DNA of 64,000 bases, taken from positions 124,001 through 188,000 of the forward strand of contig CAWARK010000016.1 of the NCBI GenBank assembly GCA_963784415.1, read 5' to 3'. Both the position numbers and the translations under genes were made by a program. Position 1 is the stretch's first letter. Each line of letters begins with the position of its first letter. The notes under the pieces were generated by a model, which saw only the letters and a program-made list of their open reading frames with translations, ran no database searches and had not been told where the DNA came from. The DNA comes from UBA7672 sp963784415. Its GTDB lineage: Bacteria; Pseudomonadota; Alphaproteobacteria; Caulobacterales; Hyphomonadaceae. Shown here piece after piece: positions 8,101-16,351 of the stretch.

Positions 8101-8961
8101 GTGGACCCCGGTCTCTTTGCCTTCCTGCTCGGCATGGGATCGGCGGTAACGCTGGCGGGCGCGAACACCTTCGTCAAAGCCGCGAAGGACATTCTCGGCG
8201 GGCGCGCCGTGATGGCGATGACATCCGCCCTGCTCGCGCTGCCGATCGCTTTCTTCGTGCCCCTGCCCGAGCCACAGACATGGGCGATCCTGACCGTGTC
8301 GCTGCCTGCCCATTGGCTCTATCAGACGGCGCTGGTGCGCGCCCTGTCGCGTGGCGATCTTTCGCTGGTCTTCCCTGTCATGCGTGGCTCAGCGCCGCTG
8401 CTCACCGCCATCTTCGCCGCGCTCGCACTCGGCGAGCACCTGTCGGCGCTATCGATTGCCGGGCTCGTCATTGCCAGCCTCGCAACGGTGATCTTCGCGT
8501 TGCCTGAGAAGAATTTCGGCGGCTCGCGCAAGGTGCGCAACTCCGCCCTGCTCTGGGCCATCGCCACGGGCGCATGCGTTGCGATCTACAACGTGATCGA
8601 CGCGCAGGGCGTACGCTCCGGCGCCTCGCAATGGAGCTTCATCGTCTGGCTGTTCCTGCTCGACTGGATCGGCATCAACGTCATCGCTTTTGTGACACGT
8701 GGCCGGCAGCAGTTCATCGCCAGCGCCCGCGCCGCGCTATGGCCGGGCATCGGCGCAGGGACTTGTTCGCTCGCCTCGTTCTCGATGGCGCTGTACGGCT
8801 TCTCGATTGCGCCCGTCGCCTACATGTCGGCGATGCGCGAGACAGCCGTTGTCTTCGCTGCACTGATGGGCTGGTGGTTCCTGCGCGAAGGCTTCGGCCT
8901 GCGGCGCACATTCGCGGCGATCGTCCTGGCCGGCGGGCTCAGCCTGCTGCAGTTCGGTTAG
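8101..8961 (+). CDS. EamA/DMT family transporter
   Basis: A 286-residue membrane protein with about ten hydrophobic helices arranged as two EamA repeats, the layout of drug/metabolite transporters. The start is GTG at 8101, immediately after the ftsY stop with no gap; ATG 8134 is a shorter alternative but would cut into the first helix. The end overlaps the stop of the convergent glycoside hydrolase by four bases. The substrate is not evident. Its position suggests co-transcription with mtaB-ftsY, although nothing in the sequence links it to protein targeting. Confidence 0.85.
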   Translation: MDPGLFAFLLGMGSAVTLAGANTFVKAAKDILGGRAVMAMTSALLALPIAFFVPLPEPQTWAILTVSLPAHWLYQTALVRALSRGDLSLVFPVMRGSAPLLTAIFAALALGEHLSALSIAGLVIASLATVIFALPEKNFGGSRKVRNSALLWAIATGACVAIYNVIDAQGVRSGASQWSFIVWLFLLDWIGINVIAFVTRGRQQFIASARAALWPGIGAGTCSLASFSMALYGFSIAPVAYMSAMRETAVVFAALMGWWFLREGFGLRRTFAAIVLAGGLSLLQFG

Positions 8962-10211
8962 CTGCGCCCGCGCAACTTCGCCCCGGACGGACGGCGGCGA
9001 TTCTGCTTCCACGCCGGACGCAGCACGTCGATGGCAGCGGGCTCGTCCCCGCGGCCGCTTAGCAGCACGTTGAACATGCTGTCCGCGGCTTCATAATCCT
9101 TGTCCTGCGTCGGCCAGCGGAAAGCGGCCCATGCCATGCCGCGCGCTTCGCAGGCAGCGATACGCGCACTGTAATAGTCGTCGACGCCGCTGGCCCAGCG
9201 TGACGCTCCGAACTCTCCGAGGAAGATCGGTGCATCAGTTTGCAAGCCATCGATGCGGCGCGCGAATGTGTCGTCGCCGCCTTCGCTGAACACCGCGATG
9301 CCGGCCGAGGCTTGCGGATGATGTGTGAAATCACGCGGCTCATAATCGTGCACGCACCAGACAACGCCACTTGTCGGCGCCGGGCCCATGACCGGCAGGA
9401 AATCCGTTCGCGCGAAGGCGGGTGGCGAAATCAGGATTGGCAGATCGGCCGACGTCGCCCTTACCTTCAGTGCGATATCGCGGGAGATGCGCCGCCAGTC
9501 CGAGATCTCGCTCACCTGCGCCAGATATTCCTCTGGCGACCACGCGCCGAGCGGCCCGCTCTGCTTGTTCAGTCCGCCAACATTCGGCTCCGGCTCGACC
9601 ATGATGTTGAGCCCTGCGACCTCGGGCCGGCCCTTCAGCAGGCGCGCGGCATCCACGCACATCTCGCCCCATGCGGCCTGCGCATCGGCCTCGCGCCAGA
9701 TCGTGTCGACGATAAGTTTTTCGGGAAACCAGCTGCCCGCCGCCTCGCGATGGAAGATGAAATCCGACCGCCCAGGCCCCGACCGCAACGCCAGCACGAC
9801 ATAAAGCCCCGCCGCCCGCGCATCATCGAGCTGCCGTCCCAGCAGGTCGGCCATCCGCTGGTCACGCCGCCAAGGCGCGCCCACCGTCCACAACTCAGGA
9901 AACGACATGACAACGAGGTTAGCCCCCGCCTCGGCCAGCGCACTGAAATCCCCCCGTGTGTAAGCAGGCAAAGCCGCCCCCCCACCGCCAAAAGCCCCCC
10001 CATCCACCTCCCCCCGCCTCCCCCTCTGCGCAATCACTGCGCCGCGCAGGACCGGCGGGCCTTTGTGCGGCCATAGGGGGTGTTCGCCGGCCATGGGCTG
10101 CGCAATCGGCGGATTGCTGCATGCGGCAAGGCCAACCCCGGCCGCGATTGCGCCCCGCCGCGTCCATTTCCCGCGCATATTTCCGGTCCGGAAACGCTTC
10201 ATGAACGGCAT
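8958..10211 (-). CDS. Glycoside hydrolase family 5-like protein, Tat-exported lipoprotein
   Basis: A protein of up to 417 residues with a cellulase-like (beta/alpha)8 fold. The acid/base glutamate is in NIMVEPEPN and the nucleophile glutamate in IFLGEFGASRW, matching the two conserved GH5 catalytic sites. The N-terminus carries a twin-arginine motif (TRRGAIAAG) followed by a lipobox (LAAC), so it should be exported folded and lipid-anchored. Start is uncertain: ATG 10211, 10202 or 10178 all keep the signal. It diverges across 53 bases from a polysaccharide flippase, so it may trim or modify an envelope or exported polysaccharide; that link is inferred from position only. Confidence 0.8.
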   Translation of the reverse strand: MPFMKRFRTGNMRGKWTRRGAIAAGVGLAACSNPPIAQPMAGEHPLWPHKGPPVLRGAVIAQRGRRGEVDGGAFGGGGAALPAYTRGDFSALAEAGANLVVMSFPELWTVGAPWRRDQRMADLLGRQLDDARAAGLYVVLALRSGPGRSDFIFHREAAGSWFPEKLIVDTIWREADAQAAWGEMCVDAARLLKGRPEVAGLNIMVEPEPNVGGLNKQSGPLGAWSPEEYLAQVSEISDWRRISRDIALKVRATSADLPILISPPAFARTDFLPVMGPAPTSGVVWCVHDYEPRDFTHHPQASAGIAVFSEGGDDTFARRIDGLQTDAPIFLGEFGASRWASGVDDYYSARIAACEARGMAWAAFRWPTQDKDYEAADSMFNVLLSGRGDEPAAIDVLRPAWKQNRRRPSGAKLRGRS

Positions 10212-10264
10212 TCTGCTCTAGTGGGTGAAGGAACGGTCCCCGTACGCGGACCCCGCGGACGATA

Positions 10265-11707
10265 ATGATCTGGCGACGCCTTCTTGGCTACTTCCCGGCC
10301 AATCTAGCCGGTGGCCTCGCCAGTTTCGGCGCGGTGTTCGCCCTTACGCGCCTGCTGACGCCGGCCGAGTACGGTTTCTACGCCCTCGCGCTCACCACGA
10401 TGGGCGTCATCTACACCATGTCGATCACATGGGCCGAAGCAGCTGCCTACCGCTTTGCTGGTGTCGCTGAAGCGCGCGGCGAGACGCCAGACCACATCCG
10501 CACCGTAATGGCGTTGCTGGCGGCATCGTCCGCACTTGGCATCGCCTTGATGACGGGCGCGATCCTGATCGCCACCGATCCCATGCTGCGCCTCGCCCTC
10601 GTCGCCGCAATGACCACCATGATCGTGACGCCGCTGGTCAACGCGGCGCAGGAGATGAACCGCGCACATCAACGTGTCGCGCGCTATTCAACCTTGCGCG
10701 TCTGCCAGGACATCGGCGCATTCGTGCTCGGCACATTCCTCGCGTGGCGCACCGGCCTTGGACCGGCCTCTCCGTTCGTGGGCCTTGCCGGCGTGCTCGC
10801 CGTGCTGGCGACAATTGAAGGTACACGACTCTGGCGCGAGTCCCGTGGCGGACGTTTCCAGCCCTCGCGCGTGAAGCCCTATCTCGTCTACGGTCTGCCG
10901 GTCGCCTTTGCGCTTGCCCTCAACATCGCGCTGGATGCAGGCGACCGCTTCCTGATTGCCATCTTCCTCGGACCTGAAGCCGTCGGCGTCTACGCGGCCG
11001 GCTATGGCGTCGCCGACAAGTCAGTCGGACTCATCTGCGTCTGGACCGCCGCCGCCGGCTCACCGCTAATGATGCAGGCATGGGAACGTGGCGGACCACA
11101 GGCAATGCGCGACGTTTCAGCCCAGGTTGCCCGCACGCTGATGCTAGTCGCAGCGCCAGCGGCAACTGGGCTCGCCCTCGTCGCGCAGCCGCTGTCCGAA
11201 GTGATGATCGGTGAAGACATGCGTGCGCAGGCGGCAGCGATCATGCCGTGGATCGCGCTCTCCGGCCTGATCAATGGCTTCGTGCTGCACTATGTCTCCG
11301 AGGCCTTCCAGCTGTCGCATCGCACGAGCTTGCGTGCGTGGCTGATGCTTGCGCCGGCGATCGCCAACGTGGCCCTAAACGCGATCCTGCTGCCGTGGAT
11401 CGGGTTGATGGGGGCGGTCTATGCGACGGTCGCCTGCTACGCCCTTGCGCTCGTGTTATTAGCCAGCGTTGCCCGCCGCCTCGCGCCGCTGGCCTGGCCC
11501 TGGGTCGATTTCCTCAAAGTGAGTGGGGCCTGCGCCGCGATGGCGATTGTGGTTCGCCTCCTGCCCGCGCCGGGTGGTTTGGCCGAACTCGTGCTGAAAG
11601 CGAGTGTTGGCGCGATTGCCTACGCTGCAGCAGCTCTTGTCTTTGATGCAGCCGGCGCACGGTCCGCCCTGCAACAATTCGGCGCCCGCCATGCGCGCCG
11701 TGTTTGA
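10265..11707 (+). CDS. Oligosaccharide flippase/lipopolysaccharide biosynthesis (Wzx/MATE-like) protein
   Basis: A 480-residue polytopic membrane protein with roughly twelve to fourteen hydrophobic segments and the MOP-superfamily pattern of polysaccharide exporters: an N-terminal GGLASFGAVFALTRLLTPAEYG segment shared with Wzx-type flippases, and scattered charged residues in helices. It would flip lipid-linked oligosaccharides across the inner membrane. No glycosyltransferase or polymerase cluster surrounds it, so it is an orphan flippase paired only with the divergent glycoside hydrolase. The ATG at 10265 is preceded by GGACG. Confidence 0.85.
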   Translation: MIWRRLLGYFPANLAGGLASFGAVFALTRLLTPAEYGFYALALTTMGVIYTMSITWAEAAAYRFAGVAEARGETPDHIRTVMALLAASSALGIALMTGAILIATDPMLRLALVAAMTTMIVTPLVNAAQEMNRAHQRVARYSTLRVCQDIGAFVLGTFLAWRTGLGPASPFVGLAGVLAVLATIEGTRLWRESRGGRFQPSRVKPYLVYGLPVAFALALNIALDAGDRFLIAIFLGPEAVGVYAAGYGVADKSVGLICVWTAAAGSPLMMQAWERGGPQAMRDVSAQVARTLMLVAAPAATGLALVAQPLSEVMIGEDMRAQAAAIMPWIALSGLINGFVLHYVSEAFQLSHRTSLRAWLMLAPAIANVALNAILLPWIGLMGAVYATVACYALALVLLASVARRLAPLAWPWVDFLKVSGACAAMAIVVRLLPAPGGLAELVLKASVGAIAYAAAALVFDAAGARSALQQFGARHARRV

Positions 11708-11739
11708 CCGCCATGGCCCATGACCGCTAAGTGACCCCG

Positions 11740-12399
11740 ATGACAGACGCTCCCACAGAAGAACCGAAAAAATCCCTGCCGAAGGGGGCTGGAAACATCT
11801 GGACCGACATCGGCCCGGTGCTCGTCTTCGTCATCGTCTTCAACGTCCTTCAGAACGGACCGGAAGGCCCCGGCCTGTTCACGAAGGACAATGCGATCTT
11901 CTGGGCGACGGGCCTGTTCATGGGCTCAGTTGCCGCCGCTATTGGCTGGACCCTGTTCAAGGGCCGCCGCCTGCCGCCGATGCTGATCATCACCGGCATC
12001 GTCGTGATGGTATTCGGAGGTCTCACGCTCTGGCTGAGGGACGAGACGTTTGCCTTCATCAAGCCGACCATCATCAACGTGCTCTTTGCCCTGACGATCC
12101 TCGGCAGCCTCGCCATCGGCCGCAACATCTGGAAGACCGCGTTCGAGCACGCCTTCAAGATGCCGGATGCTGCGTGGAAGGTCTTCGCCCTGCGCTGGGC
12201 CGCCTTCTATGTCGTCCTGGCGGTCCTCAACGAAGTGATCTGGCGCAACTTCTCGAAAGAGTTCTGGGTCAACTCCAAACTCTTCCTGTCGATCCCGCTT
12301 GCGATCGTCTTCATGTTGATCAACCTGCCCTTCATCATGAAGCACAATATCGAGGACGCCGATCCCGCGGCCGAGAAGAAGGCCGGCGACGCGGTCTGA
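11740..12399 (+). CDS. Inner membrane-spanning protein of the YciB/IspZ (septation) family
   Basis: A 219-residue membrane protein with five or six hydrophobic segments and family motifs: the first helix begins near DIGPVLVFVIVFN, and RNIWKTAFEHAFKMPD and NEVIWRNFSKEFWVNSK are typical of intracellular septation protein A. The ATG at 11740 is preferred over GTG at 11731. Family members influence envelope integrity and division, but the exact activity is not known. In many alphaproteobacteria this gene follows ftsY; here the hydrolase/flippase pair is inserted between them. It ends with a charged tail of alternating acidic and basic residues. Confidence 0.9.
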   Translation: MTDAPTEEPKKSLPKGAGNIWTDIGPVLVFVIVFNVLQNGPEGPGLFTKDNAIFWATGLFMGSVAAAIGWTLFKGRRLPPMLIITGIVVMVFGGLTLWLRDETFAFIKPTIINVLFALTILGSLAIGRNIWKTAFEHAFKMPDAAWKVFALRWAAFYVVLAVLNEVIWRNFSKEFWVNSKLFLSIPLAIVFMLINLPFIMKHNIEDADPAAEKKAGDAV

Positions 12400-12412
12400 G
12401 TGAAAGTCGTGA

Positions 12413-12802
12413 TCACCTGATCGCAGCGAACTCACCGAGCATTCCGGCCCATTCGCGTTCCATTGCCGGCGTCCAGTCAGCGCCGAGTACGTCGCGAAAC
12501 GTGTCACGGATGGCGACGAAAAAACTGTCAAACCGGTCGGCAGGCACGCTGTAGCCATCATGATGAATACGGGACGACGCGATGATCTGCGGCGCGACGA
12601 GCCGATCTCCGACATAATCGAGAATGCACTCGAGCGCCTGTTGCATCATCGAACCGCGCACGCCGCCGTCGCGATCCATCAGGAATAGCCGCTCCAGATC
12701 CGGATAGCGCCCGAACAGGCGCGCATAGACATCAGCGGTTGGATCGCCCCGGCGCTCGGCCACGATTTCAAGCGTCGCAAGGATCGTTGCCGAATCCACC
12801 AT
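12413..12802 (-). CDS. Single-domain globin-like protein
   Basis: A 129-residue protein with the layout of a bacterial single-domain globin. The segment around residues 76-86 (RIHHDGYSV) matches the F-helix proximal-histidine motif HxGYxV, which points to His81 as haem ligand. The following helices (DSFFVAIRDTFRDVLGADW, then EREWAGMLGEF) match globin G and H helices. It lacks the flavin/NAD reductase domain of flavohaemoglobins. Possible roles are oxygen or nitric oxide binding or detoxification. It lies one base after a NUDIX gene on the same strand and is probably co-transcribed with it. Haem binding is inferred from motif spacing only. Confidence 0.75.
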   Translation of the reverse strand: MVDSATILATLEIVAERRGDPTADVYARLFGRYPDLERLFLMDRDGGVRGSMMQQALECILDYVGDRLVAPQIIASSRIHHDGYSVPADRFDSFFVAIRDTFRDVLGADWTPAMEREWAGMLGEFAAIR

Positions 12803-12803
12803 C

Positions 12804-13343
12804 TCAGCGGGTCAGCTTGTCGGTTCCGGGAGGGTTGCCAAATGGCGGGAACCCGGTCCGGCCTTCGGTCTCGCGATAGTGATCGAGCGCCCAACGGACT
12901 GAGGGAAAAGCGAGTTCCGTCCACGGAATATCGTCCCAGCCAAACAGGCCGACTTCCAGACTCTCAGGACCCGGAGAAGGATCGTTGATCAGCCGTGCAC
13001 GGAAGAAAACCTGGACCTGCCCAATTCGGGGAATTGAATAAAGCCCCAGCATCACTTCGAGTTCCAGTTCGGCGCAGGCTTCCTCGCGCGCTTCGCGGCT
13101 GGCGCCTTCCTCCACGCTCTCGCCGAGCTCCATGAAGCCTGCGGGCAGCGTCCAGAAGCCCTTTCGTGGCTCGATTGCACGTCTACAGAGCAATATCTTG
13201 CCGTCGCGATGCGCCACGACACCTGCAACTATCCGCGGATTTACATAATCGATGAAGCCGCACGTATCGCACACGCGGCGCTCGCGATCCTCTCCCGGCG
13301 GCGTCTTCATCGAGAAGGAAATGGGAAAACCCGTGTCGCTCAC
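12804..13343 (-). CDS. NUDIX hydrolase with N-terminal zinc-ribbon-like motif
   Basis: A 179-residue NUDIX phosphohydrolase. The NUDIX box is GFMELGESVEEGASREAREE, with all catalytic glutamates present. A CDTCG motif near the N-terminus is a partial zinc-ribbon signature, as in NudC-like or ADP-ribose pyrophosphatase relatives. Start choice: GTG at 13343 has AAAGG upstream and includes the conserved ISFSMKTPPG lead; ATG at 13310 would lose part of that lead and has no ribosome site; TTG 13400 extends into unrelated sequence. It would hydrolyse a nucleoside diphosphate linked to another moiety, substrate unknown. It overlaps no neighbour and leads into the globin gene. Confidence 0.85.
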   Translation of the reverse strand: MSDTGFPISFSMKTPPGEDRERRVCDTCGFIDYVNPRIVAGVVAHRDGKILLCRRAIEPRKGFWTLPAGFMELGESVEEGASREAREEACAELELEVMLGLYSIPRIGQVQVFFRARLINDPSPGPESLEVGLFGWDDIPWTELAFPSVRWALDHYRETEGRTGFPPFGNPPGTDKLTR

Positions 13344-13465
13344 AGCAGAAACATGACCTTTGGCTGTGCACAGGGGAGCATGACGCGCTAGATTCAGCAA
13401 ATGAGGGGATGAATCGAAGGATGGTCACTCCCTATGCTTGAGCTGAATCAGAAACGGGGCTGGGC

Positions 13466-14122
13466 ATGAAAAAACCTACCGGCGCAAAGCGACCGAGCCC
13501 CCAGACCGTGCGTGGGGCGTCTGTACGCAAACCATCCGCGCGCGAGGTGTTCCGCCTCAGCCAGTCGCCATCCCATCTCCTGCGTCGCGCCGAACAGTTC
13601 GCTGCCGATCTGTTTGCGCGCTCCGAGCTCAATGACGGGGTCACCCTCCGTCAGACCGTGCTGATGGCCGCCATCGGCGAATCTGAAGGCGCGAGCCAGT
13701 CGGATCTGGTCCGCACCACCGGCGTCGATCGCTCCACGCTGGCCGAGATGATGGCTCGGATGGAAAAGCGCGGGCTGATCGCGCGCGCCGCCGCCGCTGA
13801 TGACGGCCGCGCCAAGTCCGTGCGTCTGACCGGCGAGGGCCGGAGACGGCTGGCGGCGAGCCTGCCCGCGATCCGCGCCGTCGATCGCGCGCTTCTGGCG
13901 GCCCTGCCCGCGGCACAGCGCGCACCGTTCCAGTCTATCCTCTCGGGGCTGGCTGAATCCGCAGATCGCGAAATCGCGACCCTGCCTGAGGCGCCGACGC
14001 CTGCGAAAAAGCCGGTGAAGAAGGCTGCCAAGGCCCGCCCCCTCTTCGCGAAAAAGAAGGGCGTCGCGAAGAAGAAGATGCCGATGAAGCGGGCTGCGAA
14101 GCGCCCGGTGAAGCGCCGCTAG
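13466..14122 (+). CDS. MarR family regulator with lysine-rich histone-like C-terminal tail
   Basis: A 218-residue protein in two parts. Residues about 35-155 form a MarR winged-helix domain (LRQTVLMAAIGE, SQSDLVRTTGVDRSTLAEMMARMEK, then the wing AADDGRAKSVRLT). From about residue 172 a tail rich in KK, KKAAK and KRAAKRPVK repeats resembles histone H1 or the basic tails of bacterial HU-like proteins and should bind DNA without sequence preference. The N-terminal 30 residues are also basic. The stop overlaps that of convergent ccmG by CTAG. Targets are unknown; the tail suggests nucleoid association or an unusually strong DNA contact. Confidence 0.82.
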   Translation: MKKPTGAKRPSPQTVRGASVRKPSAREVFRLSQSPSHLLRRAEQFAADLFARSELNDGVTLRQTVLMAAIGESEGASQSDLVRTTGVDRSTLAEMMARMEKRGLIARAAAADDGRAKSVRLTGEGRRRLAASLPAIRAVDRALLAALPAAQRAPFQSILSGLAESADREIATLPEAPTPAKKPVKKAAKARPLFAKKKGVAKKKMPMKRAAKRPVKRR

Positions 14123-14673
14123 CTGCCGCCGACGGTCTTGCCCGACTTGGCCTGTTCAGCGCGATAGGCGGCGACAAAGTCGGTGACGTCCGCTTCTGTG
14201 AAGTAGTTGCGCTTCGTCTTGATGATCTGGCCGTTGGCGTCGATCAGGAAGCTTTCCGGCACGCCTGAGATGCCCATGTCGATGCCAAGGTCGCCTGTCG
14301 GGTCCTGTCCGATCACGGCGAACGGATTACCCTGACGCACCAGAAGTTCGCGCGCAGCGTCCTGTCCGGTAGGATCCTTGTAGAGCATCCCGACAATCTC
14401 GACGCCCTGGTTCTTCATCTCCACCAGAAGCGGATGCTCGAGCTTGCAGGGCCCGCACCAGGTGGCCCAGAAATTCACGAGAATTGGCCGGCCCTTGAAA
14501 TCAGCCAGTTTGACCTGCGCGGTATCCAGCCCCGGAACATCGAACTGGGGTGATGGCCGCAGCGGAGACGCAAACGAAGACGGCGCCGGATCATTGCCCG
14601 CCAGGCGCTGGAAGCCGATCACGACCAGCAGAACAAACGCTGCGAGCGGCAGGATGGCCCACCAGCGCTTCAT
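14119..14673 (-). CDS. ccmG: Thiol:disulfide interchange protein CcmG/DsbE (TlpA family)
   Basis: A 184-residue membrane-anchored thioredoxin-fold protein. An N-terminal helix (residues about 5-24) anchors it in the inner membrane with the domain in the periplasm. The active site is WCGPC in the segment NFWATWCGPCKLEHP, and a cis-proline region lies near GVPESFLID. It keeps apocytochrome c cysteines reduced for haem attachment. The ATG at 14673 overlaps the ccmD stop (ATGA), placing it last in ccmABCDG. No ccmE, ccmF or ccmH is present in this window, so those must lie elsewhere. Confidence 0.93.
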   Translation of the reverse strand: MKRWWAILPLAAFVLLVVIGFQRLAGNDPAPSSFASPLRPSPQFDVPGLDTAQVKLADFKGRPILVNFWATWCGPCKLEHPLLVEMKNQGVEIVGMLYKDPTGQDAARELLVRQGNPFAVIGQDPTGDLGIDMGISGVPESFLIDANGQIIKTKRNYFTEADVTDFVAAYRAEQAKSGKTVGGS

Positions 14674-14825
14674 GGCGCCTCGTCCTTCTCGGCCTGCTCC
14701 AGCTTGCGCTGCGCATTGACGAGACGAAGCACGGTCCAGATGGTGACGCCCAAAAGGCCAATCACGCCGACCGAATAGCCGAAGACAACATAGGCGGTGT
14801 AGTCAGTATCCACGGTCACGGGCAT
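14670..14825 (-). CDS. ccmD: Haem exporter protein CcmD
   Basis: A 51-residue protein not covered by longer-ORF searches, read from ATG 14825 to TGA 14670. It has one membrane helix (about residues 12-34, from YVVFGYSVGVIGLL onwards) and a short charged cytoplasmic tail (QRKLEQAEKDEAP), the standard CcmD plan. CcmD stabilises and releases haem-loaded CcmE from the CcmABC complex. Its start overlaps the ccmC stop by one base and its stop overlaps the ccmG start, so the whole set is translationally coupled. Position and topology make the call firm despite weak sequence conservation in the family. Confidence 0.92.
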   Translation of the reverse strand: MPVTVDTDYTAYVVFGYSVGVIGLLGVTIWTVLRLVNAQRKLEQAEKDEAP

Positions 14826-15556
14826 CAGTCAGCCGCCTGCTTGCGTTGCAATAGAATGTCGGCGCGCGTCTTCATGATCTCCGCACGCATGTTGAGCAGT
14901 GTCAGCCCGCCGAACAGCGACAGATAGCCGAGCGCGGCAATGTACATCGGGATCTTGAATTCGGCCGTCGTCTTCGCGTCGGTCGTCATGAAGGTCGACT
15001 TCTGGTGCAGGGATGCAAACCACTCGACCGAAAAGTGAATGATCGGAATGTTCACCGCGCCCACGAGGCAGAGGATCGCCGCCGCCCGTGCGGCCTTCTG
15101 CGGCGTCTCCATCGCTTCCCAGACGGCGATGTAGCCGAGGAAAATGAAGAACAGCAGCAGCACGGAGACAAGGCGCGCATCGCCCCACTCCCACCACGTG
15201 CCCCACGTCGTGTAACCCCAGACCGAGCCGGTGATCAGGCCAACTGCCGTGAAGACCGCGCCAACGGGCGCTGCTGACTTCGCAGCGACGTCGGCGAGTG
15301 CGTGACGCCAGACGAATGAGATGAAGCTCGCACCGACCATGAAGGCGTAGGAGAACATGCACAGCCACATGGCGGGCACATGCACGAACATCATCCGCGC
15401 GCGCTCGTCCTGCTGGAAATCCTCCGGCGTGCGGAAGAAGCCGATGCCGAACCCGGTAACGATCAGGACGATGCCGAGGATCGTGAAACCCCAGGCGGGC
15501 CACTTCGACCCCGCCATGAAGCGGTGCGGGTTATGGAAGAAGGACATTACGGCCAT
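14825..15556 (-). CDS. ccmC: Haem exporter/ABC transporter permease CcmC
   Basis: About 243 residues with six membrane helices and the tryptophan-rich WWD haem-handling motif, seen as WGTWWEWGDARL on a periplasmic loop. Flanking histidines (in MMFVHVPAMW and IIHFSVEW) match the conserved axial haem ligands. CcmC loads haem onto CcmE for cytochrome c maturation. The ATG at 15556 has GGAG ten bases upstream; GTG 15580 and ATG 15547 are alternatives. It is separated from ccmB by 129 bases but overlaps ccmD, so a second promoter in the gap is possible. Confidence 0.95.
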   Translation of the reverse strand: MAVMSFFHNPHRFMAGSKWPAWGFTILGIVLIVTGFGIGFFRTPEDFQQDERARMMFVHVPAMWLCMFSYAFMVGASFISFVWRHALADVAAKSAAPVGAVFTAVGLITGSVWGYTTWGTWWEWGDARLVSVLLLFFIFLGYIAVWEAMETPQKAARAAAILCLVGAVNIPIIHFSVEWFASLHQKSTFMTTDAKTTAEFKIPMYIAALGYLSLFGGLTLLNMRAEIMKTRADILLQRKQAAD

Positions 15557-15685
15557 GGGCCAAAGGCTCCGGAAAACCACGCGTCTAAGCGGGCAGTCTG
15601 AACACGCAGTCTAGTCACGCAGCCAGCCCTCCGAAGGTCACAACTTCCGGAACTGGCCTGCGGCCCAATCTCTCGTCTCAAGTCT

Positions 15686-16351
15686 CTAGTCGATCGCAGT
15701 TCTCAAGGCCATCGCCGCCCCGAACGGCGACGTCGCCACCCCGAACAAGGCCGCCGAGGCGGTAAGCAGAAGCGGCCCGACCCAGTCGGCGCCGTTGGCC
15801 GCGGCGTCCAGCGCCGCCGCCCCGAAGATCATGGTCGGCACATAAAGCGGCAGGGTTACCAGCGCGATCAGCAGCCCTCCTCGTCTCATTCCGGCGGCAA
15901 GGGCCGCGCCGATCGAGCCGAAGAAGAAGAAAGCCAGCGTGCCGATCAGCGAGGCCAGAACCACCAGTCCCGTCGCTTCGACCGGGCCCTGCAGCATGAT
16001 CCAGAGGACGGGCGCCACCACCGCCAGGGGAATTCCGGTGGCGATCCAGTGCGCCAGCGTCTTGGCCAGCGCGATGCCCTCCATCCCGATGCCCGAGCCG
16101 GCATAGGCGTCCAGCGTCCCGTCCTCGAGGTCGGCCTGGAAGAGCCGTTCCATCGGCAGCAGGCTTGAGAGCGCGAGCGCAATCCACATCACGCCCGGCC
16201 CAGCCGTCTGCAGCGCAGCGGTTTCGGAGCCGACCGCAAAAGGCGTCATGCTGGCTGAGGCGGCAAAGAATCCGACAGGCAGCGCCGCGCCACCGCCGCC
16301 CGACCACGCCAGTTTCAATTCGCGTGCAAAGACCGAGAACGAGCCGCTCAC
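15686..16351 (-). CDS. ccmB: Haem exporter permease CcmB
   Basis: A 221-residue membrane protein with six hydrophobic segments and the CcmB motif LFQADLEDGTLDAY, followed by long nonpolar helices. It pairs with CcmA as the ABC transporter that releases holo-CcmE. Its ATG overlaps the ccmA stop by four bases. The sequence is full length compared with the family (about 220 residues) and has no irregularity. Confidence 0.95.
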   Translation of the reverse strand: MSGSFSVFARELKLAWSGGGGAALPVGFFAASASMTPFAVGSETAALQTAGPGVMWIALALSSLLPMERLFQADLEDGTLDAYAGSGIGMEGIALAKTLAHWIATGIPLAVVAPVLWIMLQGPVEATGLVVLASLIGTLAFFFFGSIGAALAAGMRRGGLLIALVTLPLYVPTMIFGAAALDAAANGADWVGPLLLTASAALFGVATSPFGAAMALRTAID

